A stretch of 64,000 bases of DNA. Source: Halorussus salinus. Its GTDB lineage: Archaea > Halobacteriota > Halobacteria > Halobacteriales > Haladaptataceae. The stretch is taken from positions 141,189 to 205,188 of the forward strand of contig NZ_SBIS02000013.1 of assembly GCF_004765815.2 (NCBI RefSeq), read 5' to 3'. Both the position numbers and the translations under genes were made by a program. Positions 53,065-62,845 of this stretch are shown in pieces; the stretch's first letter is position 1; each line of letters opens with the position of its first letter. Under the pieces are notes generated by a model. It was given only the letters and a program-made list of their open reading frames with translations. It was not told the DNA's origin and ran no database searches.

Positions 53065-54006
53065 CTACCGCTTCCATGCATCATCCGAATTGTATCCTGC
53101 TTCCCTGACAGCATGAGTCCACGAACCGAACTTAATAAGGTATAATTCAGGGTTGAGTTTGCCTTGCTGACGCATCTCTGCGGGAGTTGGTGGCCGCCCA
53201 AGTTCCGCCTTGAGTTGTCGAAGCTCCGTAAGTAAGGCATCTGCCGGAGGGAGTGACGACGCTCTCGTCGATGTGAGCCCTGCTTTTTCGAGTGCGTCAT
53301 TCCAGCTGCCAAACCGCTTGCGATACGTATCTGCTCCGTGCTTTCCGATTGTATTCATTTCACGGGTAGTCGGTGTTTCCCCGAGATCTGTTGCTAACTC
53401 ACGGAGATGAGTGAGTAACTCATTGGTTGAGTAGGTCGGCGCACCATGCATAGAGTGTTCTGTGAGACCTGCGAGTTGCAGGGCGTCATCCCATGACCCG
53501 AATGCCGAACAATAAATCTCGCTTGCAAAGTCCCCATATCGATCGAGTTCATCCTCTGATGGTGTGCGGCCGATTTCATCAGCGATGTTGACGAGGAATG
53601 TTCGGAGTCGATTGTGTGTCACTGTTGCTTCTGCAGGCGACGTCCGCGGCACAATATTGAAACCGGCGCGTTCGAGCGCTGCCCGCCACGATTTGAAATT
53701 ATCAACAAACACCCATGGAGAGAGTTCGCCCTCCTCTTTGAGGTCAGCACGAGTCGGCGTCCGACTAAGTTCGTCACCCAAGTCTTGGAGATGGCGTTGC
53801 AGACGTGGCTGAGAGAGATTCGGTTCCCTACGGTCAGCGACCCCTGCAGCCTCAAGTGCCGCTACCCACGAACCAAACCGATTCATGTATGTCTCAGCGG
53901 AATACCGCCCAATAGTCTGCATATCCTTTGCTCGTGGAAGCCGCTGCAACCGCCACGCAAGCACCCCTAATTCTTCAATCAACTCCTCATCCGACAAATG
54001 CGGCAT
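53065..54006 (-). CDS. Homing endonuclease-associated repeat protein, five repeats
   Basis: 313 residues with five tandem repeats (about 55-65 residues each). Each has the LPRAKDM/TPTRADL/TPSEDEL/TPTTREM/PPTPAEM turn and a Y-x-x-x-FGSW or FKSW motif. It is the longest of three paralogues in this window (others at 20452 and 49041). The varying repeat number suggests expansion by unequal exchange. Likely DNA-binding; function unknown. A more distant start is unlikely because residues 1-10 are already the first repeat helix. Confidence 0.8.
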   Translation of the reverse strand: MPHLSDEELIEELGVLAWRLQRLPRAKDMQTIGRYSAETYMNRFGSWVAALEAAGVADRREPNLSQPRLQRHLQDLGDELSRTPTRADLKEEGELSPWVFVDNFKSWRAALERAGFNIVPRTSPAEATVTHNRLRTFLVNIADEIGRTPSEDELDRYGDFASEIYCSAFGSWDDALQLAGLTEHSMHGAPTYSTNELLTHLRELATDLGETPTTREMNTIGKHGADTYRKRFGSWNDALEKAGLTSTRASSLPPADALLTELRQLKAELGRPPTPAEMRQQGKLNPELYLIKFGSWTHAVREAGYNSDDAWKR

Positions 54007-54151
54007 CTACAAACTGACTGGCAAGCGAAACAATAAAAATCTATGGCTATTCCAGTCCAGTTATGTATAGTGTTTCTGATGGACGCTCGTATCTCCCGAT
54101 TAAACCAAATTCTAAATGGGTACGATGAAACGGTCCTTCTAGCGACAAACG

Positions 54152-55789
54152 ATGGAAGGGCCCACCCAAAGTAATATCCCCGTAGTTGGCCTGATTGGTG
54201 ATCTTATCGGTCTCCTCTGTATTGCTGGTGGACTAGCCGGAATTCATTTTGGGGTGCCTACGCACGTGCGCGCGAACTACATATTTGTTCACTCTGAGCC
54301 TTCTCTCATCACGATATGGACCTCAGCATTTGTTCATCAATCGACTTCACATCTGTTGGGAAACCTCATTGGGTACGCGATAGCCATTCTCCCCGCATGG
54401 CTTCTTGCGGTAGCCCAGGATAATCGCCGACGCTTCTGGATGTGTGTCGTTGGTATCCTACTATTGTTCCCGATTCCGCTTGCGATTGCGACTGATCTTG
54501 GGTTCACTCATTTAGTTGCCGGAATCACAGCACAGAGCTCGCTCGGATTTTCCGGCCTTGTCGGCGCATTTGCAGGCCTCTTATTCGGATTTCTCACTTG
54601 GTATTTTGTCACCCGACACAGTGGCCAACCAGCACTAATTGGAACTTTGCTTGTTGTGTTGTCACTGTTGACGGTTCTCATTCAGTATCATCGCCCATCA
54701 GGACTCCTTTGGATAAAGGGCTTACTTGGCGGGAGTATCGCACTCGGTTGTGGAGTGCTCTTCGTCGATTTACGTAGTCGAAGCGAAGGTGAAGACTCTG
54801 GTATTCGGAGTTGGCTGTGGAACCATGGTCCTGCAGCCGGTCTCATCCTCGGGGGTTGGGTCGCGCTCGCTGCACTCACAATTTTGCTGTTCCCTCGTCC
54901 GGACTCTGTCGCAGGTGTTCCTAATATCATCGTCCATGGTGTCGGTCTTGGTGGCGGCTACACATTCACGCTCATCGTGCACGGTGGCGTTCTTCTCCAT
55001 ACGGAGTCGATAGAGAGCATCCGACGGAACACGGTCGGTTTCTCGGGAGAAAACGACGGTCGGAAACCCGGTCAGGTGCTTCGTGAGTCCGTCACAATTG
55101 GACTTACCCAGTCCATTGTTCCCGAACGACTGCCTCAGTCTCGGCTTCCTGTTGAAACACAACAGGCGTTCGTCCGACCTGTCTTGAGACATTACCTCCA
55201 GTTCGATTACGACCCAGCGATTGGTCCACTGGAAGTCCAGATGACGTTACAGCCAACACCAGAATCAGAACATAACCAATCGGTTTCAGGGACGATTTCT
55301 TTGCTTAGCTCTGAGGAAGATTGGCAATCTGTCTCGATTCCAATTGCCGACACGTATCTTAGCACTACTTTCGTTCCGCGGTCTCGAGTACTGAACCCTA
55401 AGACCGAACAGAAAATCGCAAACCAGGGTTCGTTCTCCATGCCCACAACTCCTGATGGAACAATTCGAACTCGACCATCTGGCAGTCCTGATCATTTCGA
55501 CTATCAAACCTACACATGGCTACGTGCCAGCGATGAAACCGAATTTGAGACTTCGTCTTCGCCAGTACAGCCACGAGAACACCGTCGATTACCATCGACA
55601 GAGTATGTGCTTACAGTTCAAATACAGAAACCGATGGTGAACCAAGACTACCTACAGCAATTCCAACTTAGTCTCTCTGATCAGCCGCGTGTATCCTCAC
55701 CTCAACTCTGGATTCCAGAATGGGAGAAATATCAACCACTACCAATACTCTTCAGGACTATCATGAGTCGGTACTGTAGAGATATTTAG
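54152..55789 (+). CDS. Rhomboid-family intramembrane protease with long C-terminal domain
   Basis: 545 residues. About seven TM helices occupy residues 1-290. Rhomboid signatures are present: HQSTSHLLGNLIGY (around residue 60-75), the nucleophile serine in SLGFSGLVGAFAG and the catalytic His in NIIVHGVGLGGGYT. The remaining ~250 residues are soluble, with a repeated beta-rich pattern (LQPTPESE, DQPRVSSPQLWIPEWEKY), and have no family I recognise. Rhomboids cleave transmembrane substrates; in Haloferax one affects N-glycosylation and adhesion. Substrates may include the surface proteins nearby, but that is inference. Confidence 0.85.
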   Translation: MEGPTQSNIPVVGLIGDLIGLLCIAGGLAGIHFGVPTHVRANYIFVHSEPSLITIWTSAFVHQSTSHLLGNLIGYAIAILPAWLLAVAQDNRRRFWMCVVGILLLFPIPLAIATDLGFTHLVAGITAQSSLGFSGLVGAFAGLLFGFLTWYFVTRHSGQPALIGTLLVVLSLLTVLIQYHRPSGLLWIKGLLGGSIALGCGVLFVDLRSRSEGEDSGIRSWLWNHGPAAGLILGGWVALAALTILLFPRPDSVAGVPNIIVHGVGLGGGYTFTLIVHGGVLLHTESIESIRRNTVGFSGENDGRKPGQVLRESVTIGLTQSIVPERLPQSRLPVETQQAFVRPVLRHYLQFDYDPAIGPLEVQMTLQPTPESEHNQSVSGTISLLSSEEDWQSVSIPIADTYLSTTFVPRSRVLNPKTEQKIANQGSFSMPTTPDGTIRTRPSGSPDHFDYQTYTWLRASDETEFETSSSPVQPREHRRLPSTEYVLTVQIQKPMVNQDYLQQFQLSLSDQPRVSSPQLWIPEWEKYQPLPILFRTIMSRYCRDI

Positions 55790-55954
55790 CATAGGAACGG
55801 ACAGAACGGGATGCTCGTTCATTGTCCGGCTATTTCCATCGCTTATCTTGAATATGTGAATAGTTGAATTGTTCGGATTATCATCGCTGATATTCGACCT
55901 ATAGTTATTTGTGCCTCCTGTCTAAAGAGCGAGATAGTCAAGCATCCGACCAGG

Positions 55955-57361
55955 ATGCTTGTGAGAATAATGATACGAGATACACTCAAAAAACCGTTCG
56001 AGCGGATCGACGACCGCCTCCCCGACACATGGGAACGCGGTCAAGTGGGTATCGGCACCCTGATCGTGTTCATCGCTATGGTACTCGTGGCCGCAATCGC
56101 CGCGGGTGTCCTCATCAACACGGCAGGCTTCCTACAATCCAAATCACAGCAGACCGGCGAAGAAGCAAGCTCACAAGTCACGAACCAATTGCAGGTTGTG
56201 AGTAAGACCGGTGTGGTGACGGCAAGTGCGACTTCAGAGAACTCTGAGGTGCGAGTGGAACTGACCGCTGGTGGAAGTGGCGGTCATGTCGTCGGAGAAA
56301 CGTCAGTGACTCTCGCGGAAAGTACGGGTTCCGCCGGAGACGTGGTGCTGACTACTTCTTCGAGTACCACAGAACTCACGTTATCACAAGGCTCTCAGGA
56401 GTCGTTCACTGTTAACCCAATTAACGAAACAGCCTTTGAGCTTAACCATAATGGAAAGACCCTACTGATTGAAAGTGGCGATGCACTTCAGAACACTGGT
56501 GGCGGTACATTCTCCATCCCAGTTGAAGGTACAAGTAACGTTGAAGGTGTGAGCGGTTCGGCTGTGACTGGATCCCCCAGCTTCAGCATCGAAGAAGTTA
56601 CGGCAGAGTACACTATCGAGTCAGGGTCGTCCTCCATCGAAATTCTCGATGGTGGCGAATTCACTGTCTCGTCACAGTCTTCCTCGGTGTCGCTGCGAGA
56701 AGGTAGCGGTGGCGAGACGCTTCAGTTAGATACTGATGGCGACTCAGTGACCGTGGAAGTCGAAATCCTCGACGAAACCGGTGTGATCGGTTCGTTCCAA
56801 GGCGGTACCGCTGGTGAAGAGAAAGTTAAGTTCACCGGCCCGAACGGGAACTCGATCACTGTCGACTCCGACTCAACTACGGACAACGTGCTTCAGTTCA
56901 CAGAGAACGTAGTCCTGGAAAATAGTGGCGAATCTGTCTCCGTGGCCTCTGGGACTCCCGCAGCGACTCAGACCCTCGCATATCGGGCGACTAGCGAAAC
57001 GGACACGTCCGCTCAAATCTCGGAGGTCAATCTCGTCGTTCTCCGCGGTGCCGGTGCGGGCGATATCGACATGAGCGGAACGATCATCTCGTTCACCGCG
57101 CCCGACGGCAGTCACTCGCTGACCTACAGTTCCGACGCAGCACAAGAGGACGAGTCGTTCACGATCAGCGCGGTTCAAGATGACGACGACACGGCGCCTG
57201 TCCTCTCCTCCGGCGACCGGTTCAAGCTTACGGTCAACCCTGGAACCCTCGATGCAGGTTCGACGGCGACGCTAAAGATTACGACGCAGTCTGGCGCGAC
57301 GAAGGTCGTGCAGATTCGCGTGCCGGATTCGCTGGCAAACAAGGAAGCAGTCAACCTGTAG
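55955..57361 (+). CDS. Archaellin (archaeal flagellin) with enlarged central region
   Basis: 468 residues (Met6 at 55970 is an alternative start). The N-terminus has an unusual long charged leader ending WERGQ, then the archaellin helix [21 protein letters not shown] and [15 protein letters not shown]. The C-terminal ~130 residues ([31 protein letters not shown]) are typical archaellin. Between them about 200 extra residues rich in Ser/Gly/Thr/Glu (about 95-320) have short beta-type repeats. Haloarchaeal archaellins are often near 200 residues, so this one is more than double. No archaellum motor genes are nearby. Confidence 0.85.
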   Translation: MLVRIMIRDTLKKPFERIDDRLPDTWERGQVGIGTLIVFIAMVLVAAIAAGVLINTAGFLQSKSQQTGEEASSQVTNQLQVVSKTGVVTASATSENSEVRVELTAGGSGGHVVGETSVTLAESTGSAGDVVLTTSSSTTELTLSQGSQESFTVNPINETAFELNHNGKTLLIESGDALQNTGGGTFSIPVEGTSNVEGVSGSAVTGSPSFSIEEVTAEYTIESGSSSIEILDGGEFTVSSQSSSVSLREGSGGETLQLDTDGDSVTVEVEILDETGVIGSFQGGTAGEEKVKFTGPNGNSITVDSDSTTDNVLQFTENVVLENSGESVSVASGTPAATQTLAYRATSETDTSAQISEVNLVVLRGAGAGDIDMSGTIISFTAPDGSHSLTYSSDAAQEDESFTISAVQDDDDTAPVLSSGDRFKLTVNPGTLDAGSTATLKITTQSGATKVVQIRVPDSLANKEAVNL

Positions 57362-57496
57362 CCTGCTTTCTGCCTTCCTTTCGACTCTCATTTTATTGGC
57401 TGGCAATTATTCAGATGTTTCATACAACTTGACTGAACGTCACCGTCTAGTTTTCCTTCTCAACCGGCGTTGTTCAGCGAGCGCTGGGTGCGGTCG

Positions 57497-57930
57497 CTAG
57501 AAATTATAATAATGGACGAACGATGCAAGCCACTGGCGGACGCTCCGCTGATTGACCACCAACAATGAATAAAAACGATTGATCCGCATCTGCAGGGTAT
57601 GAAACCACTTTTCGATGAGGTTTCGGTCCGCATAGCCAAGCCGCCCGCTCAGTCTTAATCGAGAGAGGGCAGTTTGATAACCAAAGCCATCGGCGAGAAC
57701 CGCAGTTTCCGAACAATCGTGTTTCTTGGTGAGACCGTGGAGGAACGCAACCACCGGATTGGTGCCTCGTCGTCCAAACACGTGGCATCGAGCAGCACTC
57801 TCGTGTCGAGGTCGATTGCAGCATATACCCACTATCACTCACCGTTAATCCGGACAGTGGTCTCGTCGATTGCGACGCGCGTCGGCTGCGCCGACAGCGA
57901 GTCAGAAACGCTGTCAGACAGCCGATGTAC
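57497..57930 (-). pseudogene. IS6-type transposase relic
   Basis: Recognisable pieces in different frames on the minus strand: VAIDETTVRING, VYAAIDLDTRVLLDA, CHVFGRRGTNPVVAFLHGLT, LIEKWFHTLQMRINRFYSLL. These are the DDE core and C-terminus of haloarchaeal IS6-family transposases. Two in-frame stops follow VRINGE and there are further frameshifts, so it is inactive. The N-terminus is missing. Confidence 0.75.
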
Positions 57931-58592
57931 TGTATTCAGCATTGGATTTCCTTCTTTCACTCAAAATTTGGCAATTGCTAGATCCTATGTTGATTATCAA
58001 TTATAGCTATGGGGATGACACTCATGGTTCTAACCTTTGAGAACACGATCTTAGATCTCGCCATACCCACGGCCAGTATATTTATAATTAAAATATTTTA
58101 TATATATCCAATATAATAATTAGAATGACGTAAGAAGTCTAAACTTATAGTATTTGTTTTAAATATACATTGTTCCAATACGGTAGTAGCGAAGTGCAGC
58201 TTACCCCAAGAAATTCTTCCTTGACTGTTAACAAGGCAGGCGGTGTTGACGCATCCACTCCATACCACCTGCCGGGAGAAGATGAGACGCTCATAACCAC
58301 GGCTAGCTGAGGTGAGAAAAACGTCACCTGATCATTTCTCGGGCGATTCTTTCAAACCTACAGGAACCCATAGGACTTTGCTACCTACTTAATAGCTGAG
58401 ATTAATTTGCCCGTATTTAAGAGCTACAACATGGTAAAACTTCCTGTGAAGACTCGTTAGCGAATATAAACGCGATTAGTCTATGACTTCCCCCTAACCT
58501 TTTAGACAACAAATTGTTTTAAGTACTTAAATGAATATCCGCATAACTACACAAGGGGCAGGCTTTAGTACTTTGACTTTGATGCCGAAGAT
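57931..58592. other. Gene-poor region after the IS relic
   Basis: No convincing gene is seen. The stretch is AT-rich around 58080-58120 and 58505-58535; the latter (TTTTAAGTACTTAAAT) is a likely promoter element for the gene at 58593. A minus-strand 60-codon frame at 58145-58327 shows no support. Confidence 0.4.
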
Positions 58593-59132
58593 ATGAACAT
58601 AAAGACGGGATCTCTCATCGCGTTCCTTTTAGTGGCTACCTTCTTGGTTTCTGGGTCAGGAGTGGCTGAAAAGTCTTGTACTACGGAGAATTCTTCTAAA
58701 GTGTGTGTAAATGATTTGTCCGTATCACCTGGAATGTTATTAGTAGGCGAGAAGGGAAATATTTCGGTTGTTCTCGAAAATAAAGGGTCAGAGCCGGTGT
58801 CGGCGGTTGTGACTTTGAATACGGCTGGGCCGAATAATACAACCAGTATCTATCAGCTTGGCAAACCGACGCTTATGCCTGGAGAGACACGTACTGTCTC
58901 GACATCGTTGAATGGGTCTACGCCGGGTATTCATGGATTCCGTGTGCTGGTCTCTGATGCTGATTCCGGCAAAGTATATGGTACTTCTGAGATTGAGACT
59001 ATTGAGGTCCGGTCAGAGCCTCCTGTTGAGCTTGGCGGCCCGTTTGACCGAAGCGAATTTGCACTCTTTGCTCTCCTCTTTTCTGTGTCTGTAGTCGTTG
59101 GCCTAATTTGTCGACAGTACAGGAAGAGTTGA
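58593..59132 (+). CDS. Secreted CARDB-like protein with C-terminal TM anchor
   Basis: 179 residues: signal peptide (1 to about 24), a CARDB-type beta-sandwich (about 35-140, SVVLENKGSEPVSAVVTLNT and LMPGETRTVSTSLNG), then a transmembrane helix (about 153-172) and a basic CRQYRKS end. Two cysteines near the N-terminus (SCTTENSSKVC) could form a disulfide. It stands upstream of a PGF-CTERM gene on the same strand with 121 bp between. Confidence 0.7.
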   Translation: MNIKTGSLIAFLLVATFLVSGSGVAEKSCTTENSSKVCVNDLSVSPGMLLVGEKGNISVVLENKGSEPVSAVVTLNTAGPNNTTSIYQLGKPTLMPGETRTVSTSLNGSTPGIHGFRVLVSDADSGKVYGTSEIETIEVRSEPPVELGGPFDRSEFALFALLFSVSVVVGLICRQYRKS

Positions 59133-59253
59133 GAATAGTCGGCGGTGCCTCTCATTTACTATCGGAGCGATATGTGAAATAAAGCGCCTACTACTCAGTT
59201 AGTAACACTTAGATTTACATACTCCGGTTGTATAACTACCAGACAGATAGACA

Positions 59254-60954
59254 ATGAGTTCTTTACTGAACATGCGCTTTACTGTGTTATTTATCGCATG
59301 TATGATTGTTGCTGCCTCGGTATCTCCTCCTGTTATAGCTGGATCGACGAGTGAAACTCCTAATCAAGCTTCTCTGAGTGTGCCAACTGGAAGTTTCTCC
59401 GAGACGGTAGTTCGGGGTACCCGTGGAGAAAAAATTAACATTTCGGCGGCAGCTGACTCTCAGGCCACATTGAATCTTGGGTCGCCTGAGAACGGATTCT
59501 GGGTGCAGATGAATTTTAGTGGATCTACCGAAGTCACTCTTGACACGTACCAGACAAATATAGATGATATAGTCTCAGGTGGCCAAATTGAACAGACTGC
59601 CCGCCGTCAGTTTGGCAGACCACTTGCGGCGACGACGTACGATATGAATATTACTATTAATGGGCGTGAGGTCGCCCGCGGGAAGTTTATTATCGAACCA
59701 TATGGAGAGTCGAAATTTGTTGATGACATTGATACGTGGATTGCTCCGGCCTCGAATGGAATGAAAGACGTAGAACGGCCGAGTGAGTTGTCGAATGCTA
59801 TTCCTATTGATGCCGGTGAAAACGCGACTGTGCCACAGGGTCGGTGGGTGGCATTTCGGGTAAATACCTCTGGGTTCAATGATGGTTTCCTTCGGAGTGG
59901 TGCGAATGCCTCAGATCTATTCTCAGCGACGTTCACCGAGGTGAATCCAGATATAAATAAGCAGCCTCATACATTCGATTCGAGCGAGGTTAGGACGTTT
60001 GAGAGTGTCCAGCAGGAGGATGCGCTGTATCTCTTTGTGAATACTGGTCGTCATGGGATTAATGCTGGCTCGACTTATCGAGTGAACGTGAGCGCCAAGG
60101 GGAATTCTCCTTTTATTGAGTACCCTGAATCAATCACGACTAACTTCACAGTAATTGAGCCACAGGTAAACGTTGAATACTCAAGTAATCCGATGGTTGT
60201 TAATTCAACAGCAACCCTTCGGGGGACGACGACACTCCTTCCGGGCGAGACAATTAATGTCACTGCAAAATACGATGGTGTCCCACCAATCCTTGAGACG
60301 AAAGAAACTGAAGTGCGAATGAATCAAACGTTTGCCGTCACGTTCGACCTGAGTAACGTACGGCGTGGTGATAGGGTCATATTCACGCTTCCGGACCAAA
60401 AGAAATCCTATAAGGCTGTCCGAGCGTGGGACGTGCGACTCAACTATACTGGCGACAGTATCAATCTCCAGGAGGACGCGAAGATTGCGGGTGAAGCTAA
60501 ACTAGAACCGGGATCTCAATTCGAGGTGCAAGCGAAGTACAAAGAAGGGGCTACGCGGTTCACGAAAACGAAACAGGTTGTGGTGACGCAGACTGGTGAG
60601 TTCGCCGTCAACTTCGATCTCAGTGACGCTTCACCGAAGGGCAACCTCTCAATTCGGATTCCGGAGTACAACAAGACGGTACCCGCAGTTCTCACTGAAA
60701 CACCGCCGACAATCACGACGATTAGCACCGTCTCAACACCAACTACAACAACGACGACCCAGACCACAACTAAGACCACGGCCACTACTCAGACACCGAC
60801 TACTACGACAAAAGACGTGATTACTCAGCGGGCGATAAATGAATCGCTCACGCAACGGCCAAAAGAATCCGGCCAGAGTATCCCCGGGTTCACAGCTATG
60901 AGTTCACTGGTGGGACTGTTGAGTGTACTACTCCTTATGCTGCGCCGTGCGTAG
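59254..60954 (+). CDS. Secreted PGF-CTERM surface protein
   Basis: 566 residues. Signal peptide (1 to about 28), an N-terminal surface domain resembling haloarchaeal BGTF/DUF7827-type domains (TLNLGSPENGFWVQMNFSGS, VTLDTYQTNIDDI), two beta-sandwich modules (about 300-390 and 395-475), and a Thr-rich stalk (about 480-525). The C-terminal SIPGFTAMSS is followed by a hydrophobic helix and RRA. The IPGF helix Arg pattern is the archaeosortase A signal for lipid attachment. Similar to the protein at 13925 in layout. Probably S-layer-associated. Confidence 0.85.
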   Translation: MSSLLNMRFTVLFIACMIVAASVSPPVIAGSTSETPNQASLSVPTGSFSETVVRGTRGEKINISAAADSQATLNLGSPENGFWVQMNFSGSTEVTLDTYQTNIDDIVSGGQIEQTARRQFGRPLAATTYDMNITINGREVARGKFIIEPYGESKFVDDIDTWIAPASNGMKDVERPSELSNAIPIDAGENATVPQGRWVAFRVNTSGFNDGFLRSGANASDLFSATFTEVNPDINKQPHTFDSSEVRTFESVQQEDALYLFVNTGRHGINAGSTYRVNVSAKGNSPFIEYPESITTNFTVIEPQVNVEYSSNPMVVNSTATLRGTTTLLPGETINVTAKYDGVPPILETKETEVRMNQTFAVTFDLSNVRRGDRVIFTLPDQKKSYKAVRAWDVRLNYTGDSINLQEDAKIAGEAKLEPGSQFEVQAKYKEGATRFTKTKQVVVTQTGEFAVNFDLSDASPKGNLSIRIPEYNKTVPAVLTETPPTITTISTVSTPTTTTTTQTTTKTTATTQTPTTTTKDVITQRAINESLTQRPKESGQSIPGFTAMSSLVGLLSVLLLMLRRA

Positions 60955-61058
60955 TTCCAGAAACGTTTAACGACATATGTTTACATCATATATTTAACCT
61001 CTTAATTTCCATAATCAGTACATTCACATTGGCCTAGTTCAGAAGTAGCCATATGCAC

Positions 61059-61108
61059 GGAAGATTAGTAACTATGCTGATGGAACCAACAGCAGTTACT
61101 AATCTTCC
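61059..61108. repeat. Long perfect inverted repeat
   Basis: GGAAGATTAGTAACT (61059-61073) and its exact reverse complement (61094-61108) form a 15-bp stem, extended after a 2-base bulge by GCTG/CAGC. It lies between the PGF-CTERM gene and the small archaellin-like gene. It could terminate the former or regulate the latter. Confidence 0.55.
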
Positions 61109-61273
61109 ATCGATAACTAATCGCCCTTCCTTCTCTAAACTCCAACTCTCCCATTTGCACAAATATAGTCGATCTCGACTCTCGTCGTTCCCGTCTCAGA
61201 CGAGCCATCGAAAAGAGACGGTACAGAGAACTGAGCATGGACGAACGCAGAGTACAACCCCTTTCGATTGTGA

Positions 61274-61900
61274 ATGAGGACAACGAAAGTCCTCGAAAAA
61301 TGTCGTCAAACAGAGGGAGAGACTCATGAGAGTCCGGCGTTACGGGCGCAAGTGAGTATCGGTGCGCTTGTTCTTTTGATTGCGGCATTACTTATTGCAG
61401 CGACGACCGCAGGCGTGTTTTTTGAAATGACTGACGTTCTGCAATCTCAAACCGGCCAGACTAGTGGCGATGTGAACCAGCAACTAACAAACCGTGTCTC
61501 GGTAGTTGCTGTAACGGGGGTAGTGAATTCAAGCTCGCAACCAGCGACCGTTGAGACGATCCGGATTATCGTGAAGAAGGGCTCGGAGTCGGATGCAGTT
61601 AGCCTCGGGAACTCGACTGTCCGAGTTACTCAACCTAACGAAACGTCAATGGTAACGTATGCAGATGGCCCAGCGCCCACGAAATCTACGTTTGGGGTTG
61701 AAGCACTTCGAGACTCCGATCGGTCGGTTCCGGTTCTTACACAGTCTTCAGACCGATTTGCTCTGGTAGTGGATTCTGGTGTTCTCCATTCAAATACAAC
61801 CGTTACTGTCGAGATTATCTTGCCGTCTGGAACACAGCAATCACTCCGATTTACCGTTCCGTCTTCACTTAATGGCGAAAAAAGAGTTTCATTAGACTAG
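61274..61900 (+). CDS. Small archaellin-like protein
   Basis: 208 residues. A charged leader (about 1-25) ends in ALRAQ before the helix VSIGALVLLIAALLIAATTAG and FFEMTDVLQSQTGQTSGDV, the archaellin N-terminal pattern in reduced form. The C-terminal half (RFALVVDSGVLHSNTTVTVE, PSGTQQSLRFTVPSSL) aligns with archaellin C-termini. It lacks the canonical [12 protein letters not shown] motif, so processing may differ. No archaellum operon nearby. Confidence 0.7.
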   Translation: MRTTKVLEKCRQTEGETHESPALRAQVSIGALVLLIAALLIAATTAGVFFEMTDVLQSQTGQTSGDVNQQLTNRVSVVAVTGVVNSSSQPATVETIRIIVKKGSESDAVSLGNSTVRVTQPNETSMVTYADGPAPTKSTFGVEALRDSDRSVPVLTQSSDRFALVVDSGVLHSNTTVTVEIILPSGTQQSLRFTVPSSLNGEKRVSLD

Positions 61901-61955
61901 ACCCATGAACTAAGTAAGTTTTATTTCGAGCTAGAAAGATTGTCTCGATATACTC

Positions 61956-62429
61956 GTGCCACGACCGCCCTCGGATGTGAATCTCGATTATCTTTCGGAG
62001 CACGGTCCGACTCCGCGAGATGAACTTCCACGTTCGCCAACCCAGAGCGACAAAGAACGTGGTGTCTTCACCTTCCAAATCCGTGCTGGAACCGGCTCAG
62101 CAACTCCTCTCGGGGGGAAACCGACGCCGGTTTGTTATCTTGAGTGCCATACAAGGGATGCCGTTCTTCGTGCGTTCTTAGACTCGAATCCACAATTAGT
62201 CGAGGCAAAGTCATCTAGTGGTCTTGTCCAAGCTCTCGGCGGACAAGGTCTAAAATGGCAAGACATGGCCCGCGATGTTGTCCCTTCATATTACGATGAG
62301 GAGGTGTCTTCCTCCGAGTTCAGGGGTTCACGATACGACGGCGAGTCAAAAACGTGCGACTTCTGCGGGAACACAGTCTTAGGATCGAAGTTTGCACACC
62401 ACTTAGCGAATGACTGTCCGGAAGTTTGA
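61956..62429 (+). CDS. Haloarchaeal protein with C-terminal zinc finger
   Basis: 157 residues. An acidic/neutral N-terminus, a central region with FTFQIRAGTGSATPLGGKPT and CYLECHTRDAVLRAFLDSNP, and a C-terminal CDFCGNTVLGSKFAHHLAND followed by C, a CxxC..HxxxxC zinc finger. The start may be GTG at 61956. No named family. Probably a DNA- or RNA-binding accessory protein. Confidence 0.6.
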   Translation: MPRPPSDVNLDYLSEHGPTPRDELPRSPTQSDKERGVFTFQIRAGTGSATPLGGKPTPVCYLECHTRDAVLRAFLDSNPQLVEAKSSSGLVQALGGQGLKWQDMARDVVPSYYDEEVSSSEFRGSRYDGESKTCDFCGNTVLGSKFAHHLANDCPEV

Positions 62430-62478
62430 ATCTGTTTGCTGTCCAGCCTTCGTTTCTTACCCGTAAGCATCGTGAACC

Positions 62479-62501
62479 GCCTCCGGGTCAAGCCCCGAGG
62501 C
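62479..62501 (-). repeat. Right-end hairpin of TnpB relic
   Basis: GCCTC/GAGGC stem extended by GGG/CCC, in the same GTGAACCGCC context as 26583-26605. It marks the right end of the IS relic whose tnpB fragment is at 62641-62845. Confidence 0.55.
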
Positions 62502-62640
62502 TTCTATCTTCCCGCAGTTTAATCGGACACTCCCACCGTCCTTGACGCCGCACCTCGAGATGGGTAACGGTTGTCTCGGCCAGACGAGTGGGTTGCGGTC
62601 GGGGCGTCCACGGCCCCCGATGCCTGCCGTCGTACCTTCC

Positions 62641-62845
62641 TCACGGTGGGAGGCTGTTGAGAGCAGGCACATTCCAGTCCTGATGTGTCTCGAAGTCCTT
62701 CACGGCGATGTTGACGCTTGCACCACGGTCGCTATGGTCTTGATGCCCGCAAGCCGTGCACTTGAACCGCTTCTTGTTCCTGTTCGCTTGCTCTGTGTGT
62801 CCGCATAGCAGGCATCACCGACTTGTGTACTCGGAGTCAATACAG
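62641..62845 (-). pseudogene. TnpB C-terminal fragment
   Basis: Open apart from one TGA: IDSEYTSR, then CLLCGHTEQANRNKKRFKCT and ACGHQDHSDRGASVNIAVKD. The zinc finger (CLLCG, CTACG) and the third RuvC Asp (HSDRGASVN) are visible, the rest is missing. It joins directly to an orphan PGF-CTERM tail in the other orientation, marking the insertion or deletion boundary. Confidence 0.75.

Noticed and set aside
58145..58327. 60-codon minus-strand frame
   Set aside because: No conserved motif, promoter or coupling; the region looks like decayed intergenic DNA.
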